Part shown: positions 34,017-49,000 of the stretch, in pieces
How the letters are laid out: every line of letters starts with the position of its first letter
How positions within the stretch are numbered: position 1 is the stretch's first letter
Assembly: GCF_050947875.1 (NCBI RefSeq)
Contig: NC_134569.1
Coordinates: 202,941,127-203,005,126 of the forward strand
DNA from: Dermacentor variabilis
Taxonomy: Eukaryota; Arthropoda; Arachnida; Ixodida; Ixodidae
Direction of reading: 5' to 3'
DNA length: 64,000 bases
Translations under genes and position numbers: made by a program
Notes under the pieces: generated by a model
What the model saw: only the letters and a program-made list of their open reading frames with translations
Told to the model about the DNA's origin: nothing
Databases searched by the model: none

Positions 34017-37000
34017 CTTACTTATTTATTTATACAGAGGTACATCAGTCTCCCGTCGGAGCATTGAGTGATGGGGGATTATAGAAAAATATGGATAACA
34101 AGCATGAAAAAGAACAAAGAAAGTTACGACACATTTTCAGTTCGTAAAGTGCGCATACAAATTATCGCGGAAAAGTTCGCGGTTGGTGATTGAAACAATG
34201 GTATCTGGCAGATAGATCCAAAATGCGGTGGCCTGTGGCAAAGCCGAAGATAAAAAAATATTTTTTTACCAAATATGCATTTCGTGCTGAGGTAATTATG
34301 AAGGCGCCTGGATGTGCTTAATGGTTTGTCAAGTGCCATTTGAGATGGTGTTATGATACGAATATACTTCTGTATTGAGCATAAAAGTGACACAGCACGT
34401 CGACCACTCAACGTCTGGAGCGGAATGTCTAGCTTAATTTCTGTTAAGCTGGAAGGGCAGTCACAGTTACCTGAACTGAATAGAGCTTCTCTATTTAGCA
34501 GGGCTTCTAGCATTGAAGTTAAGCACTCCTGATGAGTCGACCAGATGGACGAAGCAAATTCAAGGTGTGAGAAAACGAAGGTTAAATATGCGAATTTGCA
34601 TAATGAGCTGAGGAAGGACGCAAATTTTGAAGTATGTAATACAGCGTTTGTGACGCTCTAGCAGATATGTTAGCAATATATGATTTCCATGAAAGGTCGG
34701 ATGTAAGATACAGGCCTGAGTTCTTATTTGACACTGCACGCGGCAGTCAATCGTTGTTTATAAAATACATGAAGTTAGAAAGTGACTGTTTACGATTAAA
34801 TGAAATTTGTTTTGCACTTAGTTGAGTTCAGCGTTACTAGCCACTTATCAGATCAGATATACACAAGGTTAATGTCTTTTTTGGAGGATGAGGTGGTCAT
34901 CGCGACTTTTAATGGTGTGGTATACCATGCAGTTCTCAGAAAATAGTAGCATGGAAGAGAGAATTTTAGAATGAAGATCATTATTTATATTATAAAAATA
35001 AATGGCCTAGCGCGCTGCCCTGCGGTACACCGGATGTGATGCCAGAACAAGAAGGAGCAAAATTATTGATGGCAGTAAACTGCTTGCGAAAAGACAGTAA
35101 CTTACGAAGATAGCGTTAGGCAGTTTGGTCTAAGAGAAGATAGCTTAGTGATGAGGCAGCAGTGAGCAACGCGATCAAATGCTTTTGAGTAGTCAACAAA
35201 TGTGCAAACAGTCTGAAGGGTATTATCCATGTTAAAGTGCAAGCCAACGGCGAATTCCAGTAACAGCGCATTACTGGAAAAATATTTTTGGAAACCATGC
35301 TGATTATTAAAACAGAAGTTATTCGAATCGTGGTGCCTAGAAATGTTTGACGCAATAACGTGTTCAAGTATTTTGCGACATATGTAAGTCAGCGAGATAG
35401 GGCGTAACCCGCCGTGCTGCTCAGCGGCTATGGTGTTGGGCTGCCGAGCACGAGGTCGCGGGATCGAATCTCGGCCACGGCGGCCGCATTTCGATGGGGG
35501 CGAAAACACCCGTGTGCTTAGATTTAGGTGCACGTTAAAGATCCCCAGGTGGTTGAAATTTCCGGAGTACTCCACTACGGCGTGCCTCATACTCAGAAAG
35601 TGGTTTTGGCACGTAAAACCCCATAATTGAATTTTTTAATTTAATAGGGCCGTAGTTCTCCGCCGTATTTCTGTTGCCACTTTTAAACACTGGAATAAAG
35701 ATTGTGTGAAAATGTGATATAATATTTTACTAGAGATAGACAATGAATTCTTCAAGTTTTTAGAACATACGTTATTGGGACCAACAGAGGAATAAGCTTT
35801 AAGGTTTGAAATGATGCGTTCGATTACGCCGATTGTGTTGCCAAGTGGCTCCAAAAATCGAAGTTCATGATCGGGAAAAAAGCGCACTTTGTAGTGATCT
35901 TCAACAATAAATATACATAAAAACAACCTATTCAAATTCAGATGTGCTAGCATGTGTGCTATCAACTCAGATGTGATATCATATCGTGGCGATGTGCGAT
36001 GTATAGTGTTATCTGGAGCAGTCCTTAGAAATTTACAGAAATCGTTACAATTGAGTAAAAATAGTTACAAATACAAAACCAGAGAAGTATTAGCTTAATA
36101 AGGCAGACCAATGTGCGGAGCTTGGCTTTCAGAAAGCACTCGTGACTGCGTCACGTGATGTGAGCTTTTCGCGCATGCAAGAACACTGCACAGCGCCTGT
36201 CACGCGTGCATGGAAAGGACGCCAAGCAGACGACCTTTCGACTTAAATGCGACTCAAAGACACAGCATGAGCACAAACTTGCGCGAGATTGTGCAAGTAC
36301 AGCCTCACTAAACACCCGGTTTCTTATGATTTTAATAAATTATGGGGTTTTACGTGCCAAAACCCCTTTCTGCTTATGAGGCACGCCGTAGTGGAGGACT
36401 CCGGAAACTTGAACCACCTGGGTTTCTTTAGCGTCCACCTAAATCTAAGTACACGGGTGTTTTCGCCCCCCATCGAAATGCGGCCGCCGTGGCCGGGATT
36501 CGATCCCGCGACACCACAGCCACTGAGCAACCACGGCGGGTCTAAAGAATTGAATGGCTTTGTGAAATAGATCTGGAATACGCGAACTGCTGATTGTTCT
36601 AATCTATGGGAGTATCATACTTATTTTTTTCTGATTTATGTGTCGTAATTCCTATTTTCTTCCGGGTTTCGCAAACACAGTTGAACTGTATGAACAAAAG
36701 TCCTACATTTTTGCGAAATTACCGCCGGCTCCTTAAACTTTTCCCACACTTTTGCAAGCAGCGATCGAATAGTTTTTATTGCGGAGCTTGCCTTACAAGA
36801 ATATACAGCTTACACTATGTAAGACTTCTGCAAAAAAGGGGCAAAATAGCTTGCATAGTCTTTAAAAGAATGCTAAAAGTTCAACATAAAAAATCGTGGT
36901 ATTGGCGTAAACTTATTTGTTAGTAAACTTCCTGTTAGAAGGCTTCGCAATGAAATGTTCACGCGCTCTCAGCCGCAAGAACTGAAAAAGAAAGTTGTGA

Positions 37001-40000
37001 ACAGCTTAGAGCACCAATCCCCCGAGAGTTTATATGCATGCGTCAACCATTAAGGCCAGACCACACGGACGCTTGCGGACGTGCACAAGCTGGCGTCTAC
37101 ACGCCTTGCGCCTGCCGTGCCTCGCCAGAAATCGCGTCTTACATGCACAAGGGACGCGCGACAGCGCGCGCTCACTCGGCTCATTCACTGAGGCATTAGC
37201 AAATGCCACTTCATATTTTGTTAGTCACTGTTTTTTTCAATATGCTTCAATATCTATAAAGTAACTGTAATACTTTCGGAGCTCTTAGATCAGCACAAAG
37301 AGAAAAGAAAGAAACACTTTCTGGCATTATATACATTTTCCTCACTCAGAGTTGATTGTACGACGCCGCAGCTTCGTCGCCAGGCATGCCGACGCGAGGC
37401 AGTCCGAGCGCGAGATAACAGCGGAGCAGCTCACCGGGATCGCGCCGCGTTTCGACGCGTACGAGTCATGCCGCACCGTCTGCGCATGCGTGTGCTCGTG
37501 GGACGCGAGCTTTTACGCGTCTTCAGGCGTACGTGTGGTCTGGGCTTTATGTGGCCAACTGATGCCGTACGCTTGCGCTCCGTTGTAATAAGTATAGCTA
37601 ATAGTGACTGTTTGTTGCTTGAAGTGAATATCACGCAGTTGCATCGAGTTTTCTGGCAGGAAGTGTTTGATGTGTGAAGGTGGCGGCCCAAAATGGGTGC
37701 TTTTTGACGTTAACTTAATCGTCATACACTGTTCTTATAGTAAGAGCTATTATGGGGCAACTGTTATAATCGGTTTGATGACACCCGCTGGCGCCGATGT
37801 CTCCGTCGCAAGAGTCAGAGTGTTTTGCGGGAATTTCTTGAAGAATATAAAAAGAAGTGAGACTCCCAGTGGAAGATTCTACCTCTCAGTCACTTTGCTT
37901 TCTTAATTACTTGATTCTACTATTTAACCAAGACACAAAGTGCATAAAGATATGTTTATAATTATGTAGAACTAATACACTACCAAGCAAATTACGACAG
38001 AAAACTCCACTGCAGTCATCTAAGTATGCGCATGCATTGTGCCACTTGCTCACATCCACGCAACCCGGTGTCATCAATCCTATCAAAATTGATCCAACCA
38101 GTGTAAACCCTTATCACCCCTTATCGGTCGTTATCGACCTCATCGGACTCAATCTCACCCTTATGAATTATTAACGGCCCCCATCAGCCTTTTCAGAGTT
38201 GATCCGACAAGTATCAGCCTTTATCGGTGTTTCTCGACCTTATAATTTTCCCGTCAATTATGAGACCTTATCTGTCTGGAGCGCCTTATCCATCCGTCCC
38301 GAAGCAACATCAACCGCGATAAGACCCATGTAGCCCTGCGTCACTCCTTATCATCCTTATCAACTAATTGACTGCCTATCTGTCTGTGTTGCGCGACGGG
38401 AAGCGGATGAGCCCTCGGAGATCGGTGGCACTTCAATCGGCGAAGGAAGGACCCAACGGCAGGTGTATGCCGCAACTACTCATGCAAATCGAGAATGTGG
38501 TGTTTCTGGCATTAAGTTTTCGGATTTTCTTGATGTCGACAATGCTCCAAATTGGCCTAACATGTGGTCCTAGCAATGACTTTTGTTCCACCACCACCAA
38601 ATCTTTCAACAAAGCCTTCACAGAAACTGTTCTGGTTTGAAATTTTTGTATCGCCGGTACGCTAGTGTCACTTACATTAGTTACACCAGTGTTACACTAG
38701 TGTCATTTCGTTGAAGCAGACAATAGGTCTGCCAAAACTGAAGTCACACCGCGTCATATCACGTCTTTGTTTGCTGCATTTCTTTTTTTTACAATCCGCG
38801 CTCAAGGCACCACCTTCCTAAACGACCATTGCGAACATTCTCTCGCTTAAGTGACAGCTCTGCCGTAGCACCTTTACCCGGCCGCTCATCTGCCATGACC
38901 ACTTCCTTCTTTCCTGATGCAATCGTTCATTCGAATGCGCTCCCTGACAACTTCGTTACCTGTACTAACCGCAAAAAATTTCGTGAATACCTATCAAATC
39001 ACTTCGAATAACTTTCTGTTCCCAGCGTACATCGTTCATGAACCCATCATAAACCACTTGGAATAGTTTACCCTTACCAACCCTTCCACCTAGTTTTTTT
39101 TTGCGTATGTATTACCATGTTACTTCTTCAAATTCGAAATGTTTCTTTCATTGTTTAAAGTCGTACAAAAACAGCAATGGTACTTTTTTTTTGTACGTAA
39201 CCACTCATACACGTGTTTGTATTAACCCCCCCCCCCCTTGGGTAATGTCTTCGGGCCTTCAAGGTGACAATAAATGAAATGAAATGAAACACATTCATAT
39301 GGTCCAGATCACCTTCTGAAAGCGTGGATGTTTAGTCCAGTGGGTAAGACATGCGTTTTCTGAGCGTGGGGTTGTAAGTTTTAAACTACGACCGCCATCG
39401 TTTTCCTTTGAATTTGTTTTGTTTTACACAATAATTTATATGAATTCTTCTTACGTGACAGGCGGACAGACGGGCGGGTTTCGTTGTTGTGTAGGCATAG
39501 AAATACCTACCTATTGAATAAGAAATCCTAAAACCACCACTAACATCATAACTAGTCATGTCATTTAAATTTTTTAAAGGTTTTCAATGGTTCTACGTTG
39601 GTATGCCACGCCACAGGACAATAACCCTGTTTACTCTTTTATCTTAAAAAGGACAAATGTGATCATGAAAATACATCCGGGCTTGCCCTTGTCTCCATTT
39701 CAGTAGAATCCAGCCATACTGGAACACTGCATGTATACAGTAAAGATCACTTTGTTATATAAGGACAAGGGGTATTTCATATTTATCACCTAATAATAAA
39801 TGTCAGATGCCATGGGCATCTGCAGACAATATTTAGTTATCGTGCACTGCCAACCGTCCCAGAATAAGCTCCAACACAGCAGTGAAGAGAAACGTGATCA
39901 ATTGTTCGGAGTTTCTTACACATGAAGCAGTGTGGATCTCATGACTTCTCAGAAAGTCACGACCGAAAGCACGTCTGTGCGCAATTTAAAAAGAAAGTCG

Positions 40001-43000
40001 TTATACTCCGTGGCACCTACTACATTGTTTTGACTACTATGCCCACGATACAGCGAAGGACACGGCGACCGGACAACACTGTGGCTGGCTCCTTGCGCAT
40101 AGGTTAAAATGATTTGCTTGACGCTGTCTTCTGCAACTTATTTTTAATCCAGCGCTGAGTTGAAAGAATATAAACAAAGATAGAAGCGAAAGGCAGGATA
40201 GGAAGGAGACAGACGAAATAGTCCTGTCTATCCGCTGTTCCGCCACCGGGGAGTGCCACCTATTCAGTTAAGAAGCACCACCGACTAAACTTCCAGCTTC
40301 TACACGAAAGGACACTGACCGGGCATCTGCGGATGTTTGTTCCTTTGTTCCTACAGATGCCGCAAAATAGAAAACAAGGGGCGCAAGACACATGCCAATT
40401 TTCATGCCCGAGCGGTCGCATCACGGCTTCGCCTTGTGTGCCCGCAAATATTTTTTTATAACATTTGCCACGTGTTAATGTGTTTACTCAGTTTGCTATG
40501 TTCACCTTGTTTTACCATGCTTCTTTAATGTCGTAACGTTTGACCATCCATGCCGGCACCTGCCTTCGGAATGCATCACGTATGATTTTCCCTAATCATA
40601 ACTTGTTTACACGGTAAATACATGGAAATATGGCGGAAGCATTACGACATTGCCCATTTTCAATCAAGAATGATCAAAATGTGTCGAGCTATTAGACAGC
40701 ATAAGAGAAGGCTTTACTCGGCCAAATATGTCTCTATTTTTCCGCCAAAATAGTGGCGCATTGTAATAATCTTTTCTCTCCTCCTTCAGTTCCGGAACTT
40801 GGTCAATTCCCTGTACGTGACCGGATACTCCATATCACTCGTCGCTCTGCTTATATCAATCTTCATATTTTGTTACTTCAGGTGAGCACTTCGTTTCAAG
40901 CTAGCTCGTCTTTCACCTAAATAAGTTTACCATACGTGGTGTAAAAATATAGCCGGAGGTGCACATTCGAGCCGAATATGCACATAAATTGAATTACGGG
41001 AACTGTGCAGACTGTCGTATTTGATAATGTGCATTACAGCTTATGCGTGTATCGTCGTCAACAACTAAATTCACTGCTTGAAAATGGTCTCTTCAGCACA
41101 TGTTCTATTACAACTATCTCGCTTCAACCGAGTACACTAAACAACCGCTAATTTCTGAGCCTGAAGGCCCTATCCAAATTTCTATCACCGCTGATTTCAC
41201 TATCCACTTCAAATGCTGAAAATTCGGCATCTTCGAGCGTACAGAGGCGACTGGGGCGCTTTCAATGAGAGGGCGAATGCATCCACTTGTGTTTATTTGT
41301 AAATAAGACGCAGACAGACGAAGAGAGAATGCTTCTAATTATTTCACGTAAAAGCGTTGTGTAGTATGGCTGTTTTGATCAACGCCAAGAAAGTTGAAAA
41401 CTCTTAGAACACCGAAATTACAAGCTTTGTGCCTAACGCTTTTAAATAATTTGCGGCAGGCCGAGCATTCCAGCTGCCTCTTTCCTTCGCCTTTCTTCTT
41501 GAATAAAGAATGTTGTTCAAGGTAGCCTGTATGATAGCGAGCACGCCTACGCCCCCCCCCCCCCAACAAAATATTATCACTGTGTATGTTTCGTGATTTG
41601 GAAGCTAATAGAGTTTATCAGTTATTGAAGGGCGGATGCGAAAATATATTTTGATAGGAGAGCGAATTTTAAACAACTCAGACTTGGAACCCTATAACGT
41701 TACGCTATTCCAATCTGTTTTCATTCGAATCTTCTGACGTCAAATTTACGCAATAGCGGACGCAATAATCGGGCAGAGATCCGGAGCGTTGTTTGAGCAG
41801 GCCAATGAAATACTCTCTTCATTTATAGCAGGTCGCCTTTGTTTGCTTTCGAAGCGAATAACATTGCCTACCTTGAAACGTATTTCTTATCTAATTGGCT
41901 GACCAGAGGCGAGGAGCAGGCTGAGCTCGAGAGGGTTTCGTTTAGGCCGCGTTAGCGAAGTGTAAATAGATACCTGGATAAGCAGGGCAGTGCCAGCGTC
42001 GGCGATTTCGCCGCTTTTCCTGGCTTAGCATTCGATGATTTGCTAGAAAATCCCGGTGGTGTGCAAATTTGTCGGTAGCCTTTAAACACACCTGAATACT
42101 GAGATGGAGAATCTTGCACAGCATAAGCTGATATGTCTTTAGATCTCACTATCGTATCTCATCGGTATTGTATGCGAAAGAGTTATTGACCCGTTCTAAC
42201 CTTTCCTTTAAAGAATAACTGTAGTGTTTCTCTTCGCAGGGCACTACGCTGCCGGCGGATTACAATTCACAAAAATTTGTTTACATCGTTCATAATCAAC
42301 AACCTCTGCTGGATTTTGTGGTACATCAACGTCATCTCACAACCACACGTGATCGAGGAGAATCCGGTAAGGCAGCAATAAGCAGAGTCCGGTCTAAAAA
42401 CAGTGCCTCGTATTCCTAAAGGCTATATTTCATTTACTGAGATATTTTGACGTTCTGTTGCAGAAATGGTGCCAGGTTCTGCATGTGGTGACGCAGTACT
42501 TTCTGCTGTGCAACTACCTTTGGATGTTCTGCGAGGGCCTGTATTTGCACACTCTGCTAGTTCTTGCATTTATCGCCGAGGACAACATCATCAAGTGGTT
42601 CTTGCTGATTGGATGGGGTACGCCCAGTGTTCTAAACATTTTTTCATCTTTACTTTCGTACCGTACAAAGTTTTGATTGTAGTAAGAGCAGTATACCGGG
42701 AATGTGCCTTCAGTCCAGGCCAAAAAACACGGGGTGTAAGAGACTGAGCTGAGTAAGCGTGATTGCAGGTCTGTGTGTGTTTGTGTGTGTACACGTGCGT
42801 GCTTTAGCACCTGTGCGTGTGAAAGAGAGAATAACTGAGTGAGTGTTTGTGTGTGTGTGTGTGTGTCAGAGAGAGAGGGAGAGGGAGGGAGAGAGTATGG
42901 GCAATCGTGGGTGAATGAATGAGCGAACCAGTTACAGTCAGCTACAGAGCAAAATGCACAGCGAGTGAATGAATGGTTATTATACCAAGAACTTCTACAT

Positions 43001-46000
43001 TCTGCGGCTAATGGCATCTCCCAACAAAATTTATTGCACGTGCAGGTTTTCCTTTGATTCCAGCCATTGGTTATGGAGTAACCCGTGGCCTAGACAATGA
43101 AGCATCAAGGATGTGAGTACTTGTCTCTCATTCTGCCTGTTTAGCTTCGATCTTGGCGGTTAAACATAAATGCAGTAAAAGCTGAAGCTATTTGTTCCTC
43201 AGCATTCAGCGGCTTTCAGGTGAACGGTAATTCACTGCTAAAGAAAGCAGCGCTGCTAAGGAAACGGCTGTCTTGGATGCAAAAACTTTACTTCCATATC
43301 TTTACACATCAGATCTTCAAGCGAAACATCTCGCCTTCTACAATTGTCCCGAAATGTAATAGTGAGAGCATATCATTTCATTTGAAAACTTCCGACAGCC
43401 GGAAGCGGCAAGGTTCTGGTGACACTGGTTTCCACTTGTTGCGATGGGTAAATCTTGTGATTTTGGTTGCGAAGCTTCTAAAAATGTGATTCATTCACCC
43501 CGTCCATCAACTGCAGTGTCAATGTATTTACGACAGAAAGTACAATATTTGCCGCCGTATTTTTGGCTGCAATGTTTCTCACTAAACTTTCTGTTACCTG
43601 TTTGCAGGTGCTGGGTCGAACACGACGTCTGGTACACGTACATACTCAGCGTTCCCGTTTGCATCTCAATTCTGGTAGGTTGTTTGCTATCCACACCTTT
43701 ATGGGACGGCTTCGTTGAAGTGTAGGCCAGTAAAACTGGTTAAAAATGAATTTGCACATGCTACAGCCTAATCATATCCACATTCTACAATATTACGGTA
43801 AGATACGTATGCTGTACAGCACATTTAACCTAACACGGCAGGGACATTGCGCCTTGCCTTCGTTGACGATGTCGTCTGCATTTTACACTGTGAGATTACC
43901 CCATTCTTATGCCATCCAAGATTTCTTCTATCTGGGTGTTGTTTCATTCTGACAACGCCATGCATGCGTTTTCACCATGATGATACCGCTCGTATTGTAC
44001 AGCGTGAACGTGGCGTTGTAATTTGACGTCCGCTCCACTCAGAAAATGCGTCTGAACTGTGTATCACGTGGCGTTTGCTTCAACGCAGCAGTAAAATTGA
44101 GCTCATGCACGCCATTGTTAGTCTCAAATTTTTTGCCTTAGTATATCGCGAACTGAAAATACGCACAAAGCGGCGCTCAAATTTCGCATTAGCGAGTATC
44201 GTAATCGTCGGACATTTGTCACCATATCAAATTATTCATCAACTTCTAAGACTATAGGCCTGTTCCGCAGGTGAACATCACAGATCAGGGTTTTCATTAA
44301 GTAGGAAGAAACTGTGAATCAGAGTCGAGTTTTAAATGCCTTACTTTTTATCGGTACGTTGTCATGCTACCAACTTAAGTTTCTGCTCTCTATTTTCGTT
44401 TACGCAGTTGAGCTTCGCATTTCTCGTGAACATAGTGAGAGTCCTGGTCACAAAACTTCGAGCTGTGAACTCTCCTGACAATGAGAGCACAAGGTAAGCT
44501 TCTATCTGGTGGACCAAATTGGGAAATTTTCAAGCGCAGCCTGCGTTTTGTAGCACTTGCAGTGAAGGCGAGGTGTTCCTTCGCGTACTATGCATCTCGG
44601 CAACCACAGCGCGGTCACCGGGTTGTTGCTCAGCGTTGCGCAGTGTGCGTTCAAACTTAGCGTGTTCCAAACAAAAAGATAGGACTAGACAACATAATAT
44701 TGTAGACCTACCCTTTGCTTAAAGGAAAACTATAGAGAAGCACTACATCCCTTTAGACTGCTAGCGTATCCGTAATGCATCTGAATATAAAGATCGCATC
44801 TAGATTTTCTTTGGAGAAAATTGCTATTTAGGTACTTTCGCGAAAAGGTTGAACGTCATCTATTAATTTTTGGGGCTGGAACCAGGACATGATAAAGTTC
44901 AAAGCTTGTTCAGGCTTTTGAGGAATTTCTTTCTAACGCACTTTCCAGCTTTCAAGCTTAGGGAATTCGTAAGGAAATACAGTAATTATTTTTCGTGCAA
45001 GGGTTAATTGATGCGGAGAAAAGTGTATCAATTGGCGTCGTCATGAACAGCTCGCACCAGTCAAAGCGGACACGCCCACAATGCACCCACGCCTTGCACC
45101 TGCATTCCTCCTTTCCACCACCATGGCTGAGGTGCAGTGGTGATTTGATGTCAAAACACCTACCGGAAGTTATTCACGCCTTTGAGAACAATAACGAATG
45201 CGTGAAGAATAGGCGGAAAGGAGCCCGAAAATGAACAGCATATCGTGAAAACCCGCCGCAGTTATGTCGTAGCTATAGGCCAAGAGATAATGCAAAGAAT
45301 TTTAGGGTGGTGTAGCCGCCGATATTTACTTTTTTGTCTTCCATACGTCAGCAGACAAGTACTCAGGGTAAGGCTGGTCTGCATGGTATCTCATATCACT
45401 AATGCACCATTCTACCTCAATATTGTCACGTGGTACTGACGCTCAAGAAGGCAGCAAAACTGTGATTAACGAAACGAGCGTTTTATTGGGCGAACTTGTG
45501 CCCTCAAAAACAGGCTACACTCGACGAACAATGGTAGCGGCGAACACACTCGGCGATCGTAGAAAATATGATCAGCGGGTCAAGCGCGTCGGGTTTTATA
45601 CAGCAGTCGTCAAATGTTCCAGAATAATCGTTGGGACCCGCGTGCCTTCCACAAAGTTCTGCACCATTCGCTTCAGGCGATGAAATCAGATGACAGAAGG
45701 TTCGGCGACAACAGACAGCGGATAGAAGCATCGATAAATTTCCAGAAACTTCGGATACATGCAGGCGCGTCCCGCGCTGTGCGATAACATTTGTTAAGCG
45801 GCGAAACGTGGTCGTCCGAGAAAGTACACGTGTCAATATTTATCTTTGATTCGCAGAAAGTAGCACTGGTACGATCGCGAATGCTAATGTTGCAAGAGTA
45901 AGACATGCTCGCGTTCTGTTTCTATATGTCAAACGAAGCCTCAAGTATACGAAAATAGTTTCAATGGCTTATCATCACAAGCACACCATATATAAAGAAA

Positions 46001-49000
46001 AGATAGCAGCTGTATTCCGCTATGCACAGGTGGACAGCAAGAACTGAAAGCAGCCTTTCAGTTATTCCCCCAAATGTATATCATGATCGTCGTTATTATT
46101 TTTAATATTTATCGGGTCTCGCAAGTTGCATAGCCTGAGATTATTGCTTTTAGTTCTTAACCTTGTATGACTGACATGTCGCATGAAAAAAAATGGATGC
46201 CTGTGTTGGAGGAAACCTCGAGTAAATTAAGTGGGCTTGTTGAAGGAAACGCTCCAATTTGGTCCGGAAAATTAAACTATATAATGGGGTTTTACGTGCC
46301 AAACACTTTCTGATTATGAGGCACGCCGTAGTGGGCGAACTGTGGAAGTTTCGACCGCCTGGGGATCTTTAACGTGCACGTAAATAGAAGTACACGTGTG
46401 TTTTCGCATTTCGCCTCCATCGGAATGCGTCTAGAGTTAACTAACTTAGGTTCATGATTGTAGTGTCAAAATTATTCTATTCAACATTCTGTCGTAGCGT
46501 GACCTTCAGTGACCGGCTCTACTGTGTGTGATCTGTACTGTGTTCTACTTTAGTATTTAGATTTATCCTGTTGCTCTTTCCTGCCCTCCTTTTTATCTTC
46601 CATTTCTGTGTTGCTGTCACCCCCCTTCAGAAGAGCAGGCAGGCGTTGTGCCCCTTCCGGTGGCACTTGCCAGCCTGCTCCTCGCTTTCCCTTTCCTGTT
46701 AACTGTGCATATGTGTTCAAAACAAATAATAATAATCGAAATGCGGCCCCCTTGGCCCAATTTAGTCCAAAGAGTGAACGAATTAGATATAATAAAAAAG
46801 GTCGAATGTACGGACTCCTAATAACGACAATCAAAGAGGATGTTCCTTAGCCGTGCACTTTCTGCGAAATTTTATTTGTTACGTTCTTGTAGGAAAGCTG
46901 TGCGGGCCACAGTAATTTTGCTGCCCCTGTTGGGATTGCATTACGTCGTGACACCCTTCAGACCAGACAAGGGTTCCATATTCCTTGCTTACGAGATTAT
47001 ATCAGCGCTGGTCACGTCCTTGCAGGTACGTTACATTGGGACTGTCTGCAAAGCTTTGCTCCTTAGTCAATCAAATGCACGAATTTTTAGTTTTGCCACA
47101 AAACGCGTATCTATTGGGGCCTTCACTCACCTTTGTGCTGTTGACTTTAAAAAGAATTTGCGATGTTTGAGCACTATAGGTTATTGAGGTATAATGCGTT
47201 TTTCAAATGCGACACACGTCCATCTCTACCTGGAGAATTGAAGGCCACAGCCATCGTTTCAAGGGTACTTGTCTTTGCCGTGATGAAGGCAAGCACTCTT
47301 ACCAAACCATTAGCTCCAGTATCAGGAGCCGCTCATTCTTACACTGTTAATAATTTTATGCGAGATGTTTGAATTGGCTGTCGCCAAGTATGTCTGGCAA
47401 GTCTACGTTCAGTAGCAAAAATGCCGGCGCTAAACACCACATTGCATGATTTCTTTTCCTGTTGAACCCTTCTAAAATGAAGTACCACGTGCTTCTCGCG
47501 CATAATTAATTTCTGCAGATATATATATGTAAATCGAGCAACTCTGCCGGGTAACTAGCAAGAGTTTCTTATTTTTCCTCACTTTCACCCTCAGGGACTC
47601 TGCGTTGCCCTTCTTTTCTGCTTCTTCAATGGAGAGGTTGGTGAAAATTCTTCATTTTCAGTAAACGAAAAGAAGTGCTTTCAGTAGATTTGTTTTTCGG
47701 GCTATAGCAATAAAATAAAAGGAGAAAAGTTCAACCATAAGTATAAAGTATTTCTGCAGCCGATGTGCACTTCGTCCCAGGTCCAAAACAACTTCTCACG
47801 CACATGCTTTAGACCACGTTTCTTGGCGAAGTTATGTATTGTGCACTGTTTTATTGAGACGCGTTCTATCAGTAACACTACTATATATTAAGGTCATGAA
47901 ATTAAGATGTTCCTTGCAACGTTCTTTCTTCCTTCGCATAATGTCCAAGTCACAATCTCTGCCATTCGTGGCATTTTTTGTGCGCCTAAAGAAACTAGAC
48001 AGACGGGTGTGGCCGTTGGTCTTCCCATTCCGGTTTAAGTAATGTAAAAATAAAGTATTGCACCTTATAAAACAAGTACCTATATTCCTGCAGCAAAGTT
48101 CAGACGTTCCAAACTGTATTTAGGCCTTCCGGCAAGCATTCGCTTACGAATACAAACCAGACCTCTATGCGGCATCTAGGTTTAATGTGGTCCACAATCT
48201 TGTCCTCGGCTGGTCTACATCAGGATCAACTCAAGCGAAATGCAAAAATAAAAATTATTGCCTAGTCTGGTATACAAATAGAGATAGTTAAATGGATGAA
48301 AATGACGCCCTACATCGACACTACACTAGTTGGAAGATAACATTCAGGCGAATGGTGGCAACGTGTCGGAAATAAGATAAGGGGTCCAAAAATATAAATA
48401 TTTAGATTTATCGCCCTATTCCTGCAGGTCGTGTTCATTTAATCACAAATGCTTTTATATCTACGTTTACCTGAGCTTTCCTATTAGGGTGCGAGTAACA
48501 CGTTTCTAAGTTGCGAAACTATCTAAATGTGTTTCACGCATTATATACCTTGTGGATGACAAATAAGCCATTTCTCTAAACCTGGCAGTCCTGTTAGATG
48601 CTCGAATTGTAGTGCGCATGGCGTCTACACGTACTTAATATGTCTGGACCTATGAAAACCTCGCGTGATAAACGCACTGTTCCTACGTCGCGCCAAAATT
48701 GTGGCCGTGCTGGGACGCTTCTTAAATTGTGATTTATACTTCCGTCAAAATAATCGATTGGTTGCTTGCATTGTGTTAGAATTGCTTCGCATCGTAATTC
48801 ATAACAGCCGATGAGCAAGTCCTAGCAGCTGTAACATAGAGCTTTCTGCTTGTCACAGCTTACACAGTGCACAACATAATGTTGAGTTCTTAATTCCTAT
48901 AAATTTTTCTTATTCATGAATGTATCGTATTTAAATTTGGTTGTTGTTTCTTCTGTGGTAGTTTTTAGCACTAAATGTGTGACGAGTCTATTGAACGTGC

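Larger units (their letters stand above)
28340..40789 (+). other. Large receptor intron (12.4 kb)
   Basis: Separates the ligand-binding exons from the first membrane exon. It holds SINE copies, two endonuclease fragments, an antisense CR1-like LINE, a TIR element, a LINE 3' end and a CTTATC-rich stretch, listed separately. I see no host exon in it. The stretches 28610-29900, 30720-33310 (apart from a palindrome at 31447) and 39600-40789 show nothing I recognise. Confidence 0.8.

Noticed and set aside
42514..43017. 167-codon minus-strand frame
   Set aside because: Antisense shadow of receptor exon 6 extended through GT/GA microsatellites.
45504..45836. 110-codon minus-strand frame
   Set aside because: Lies inside the solo LTR; no protein similarity seen.
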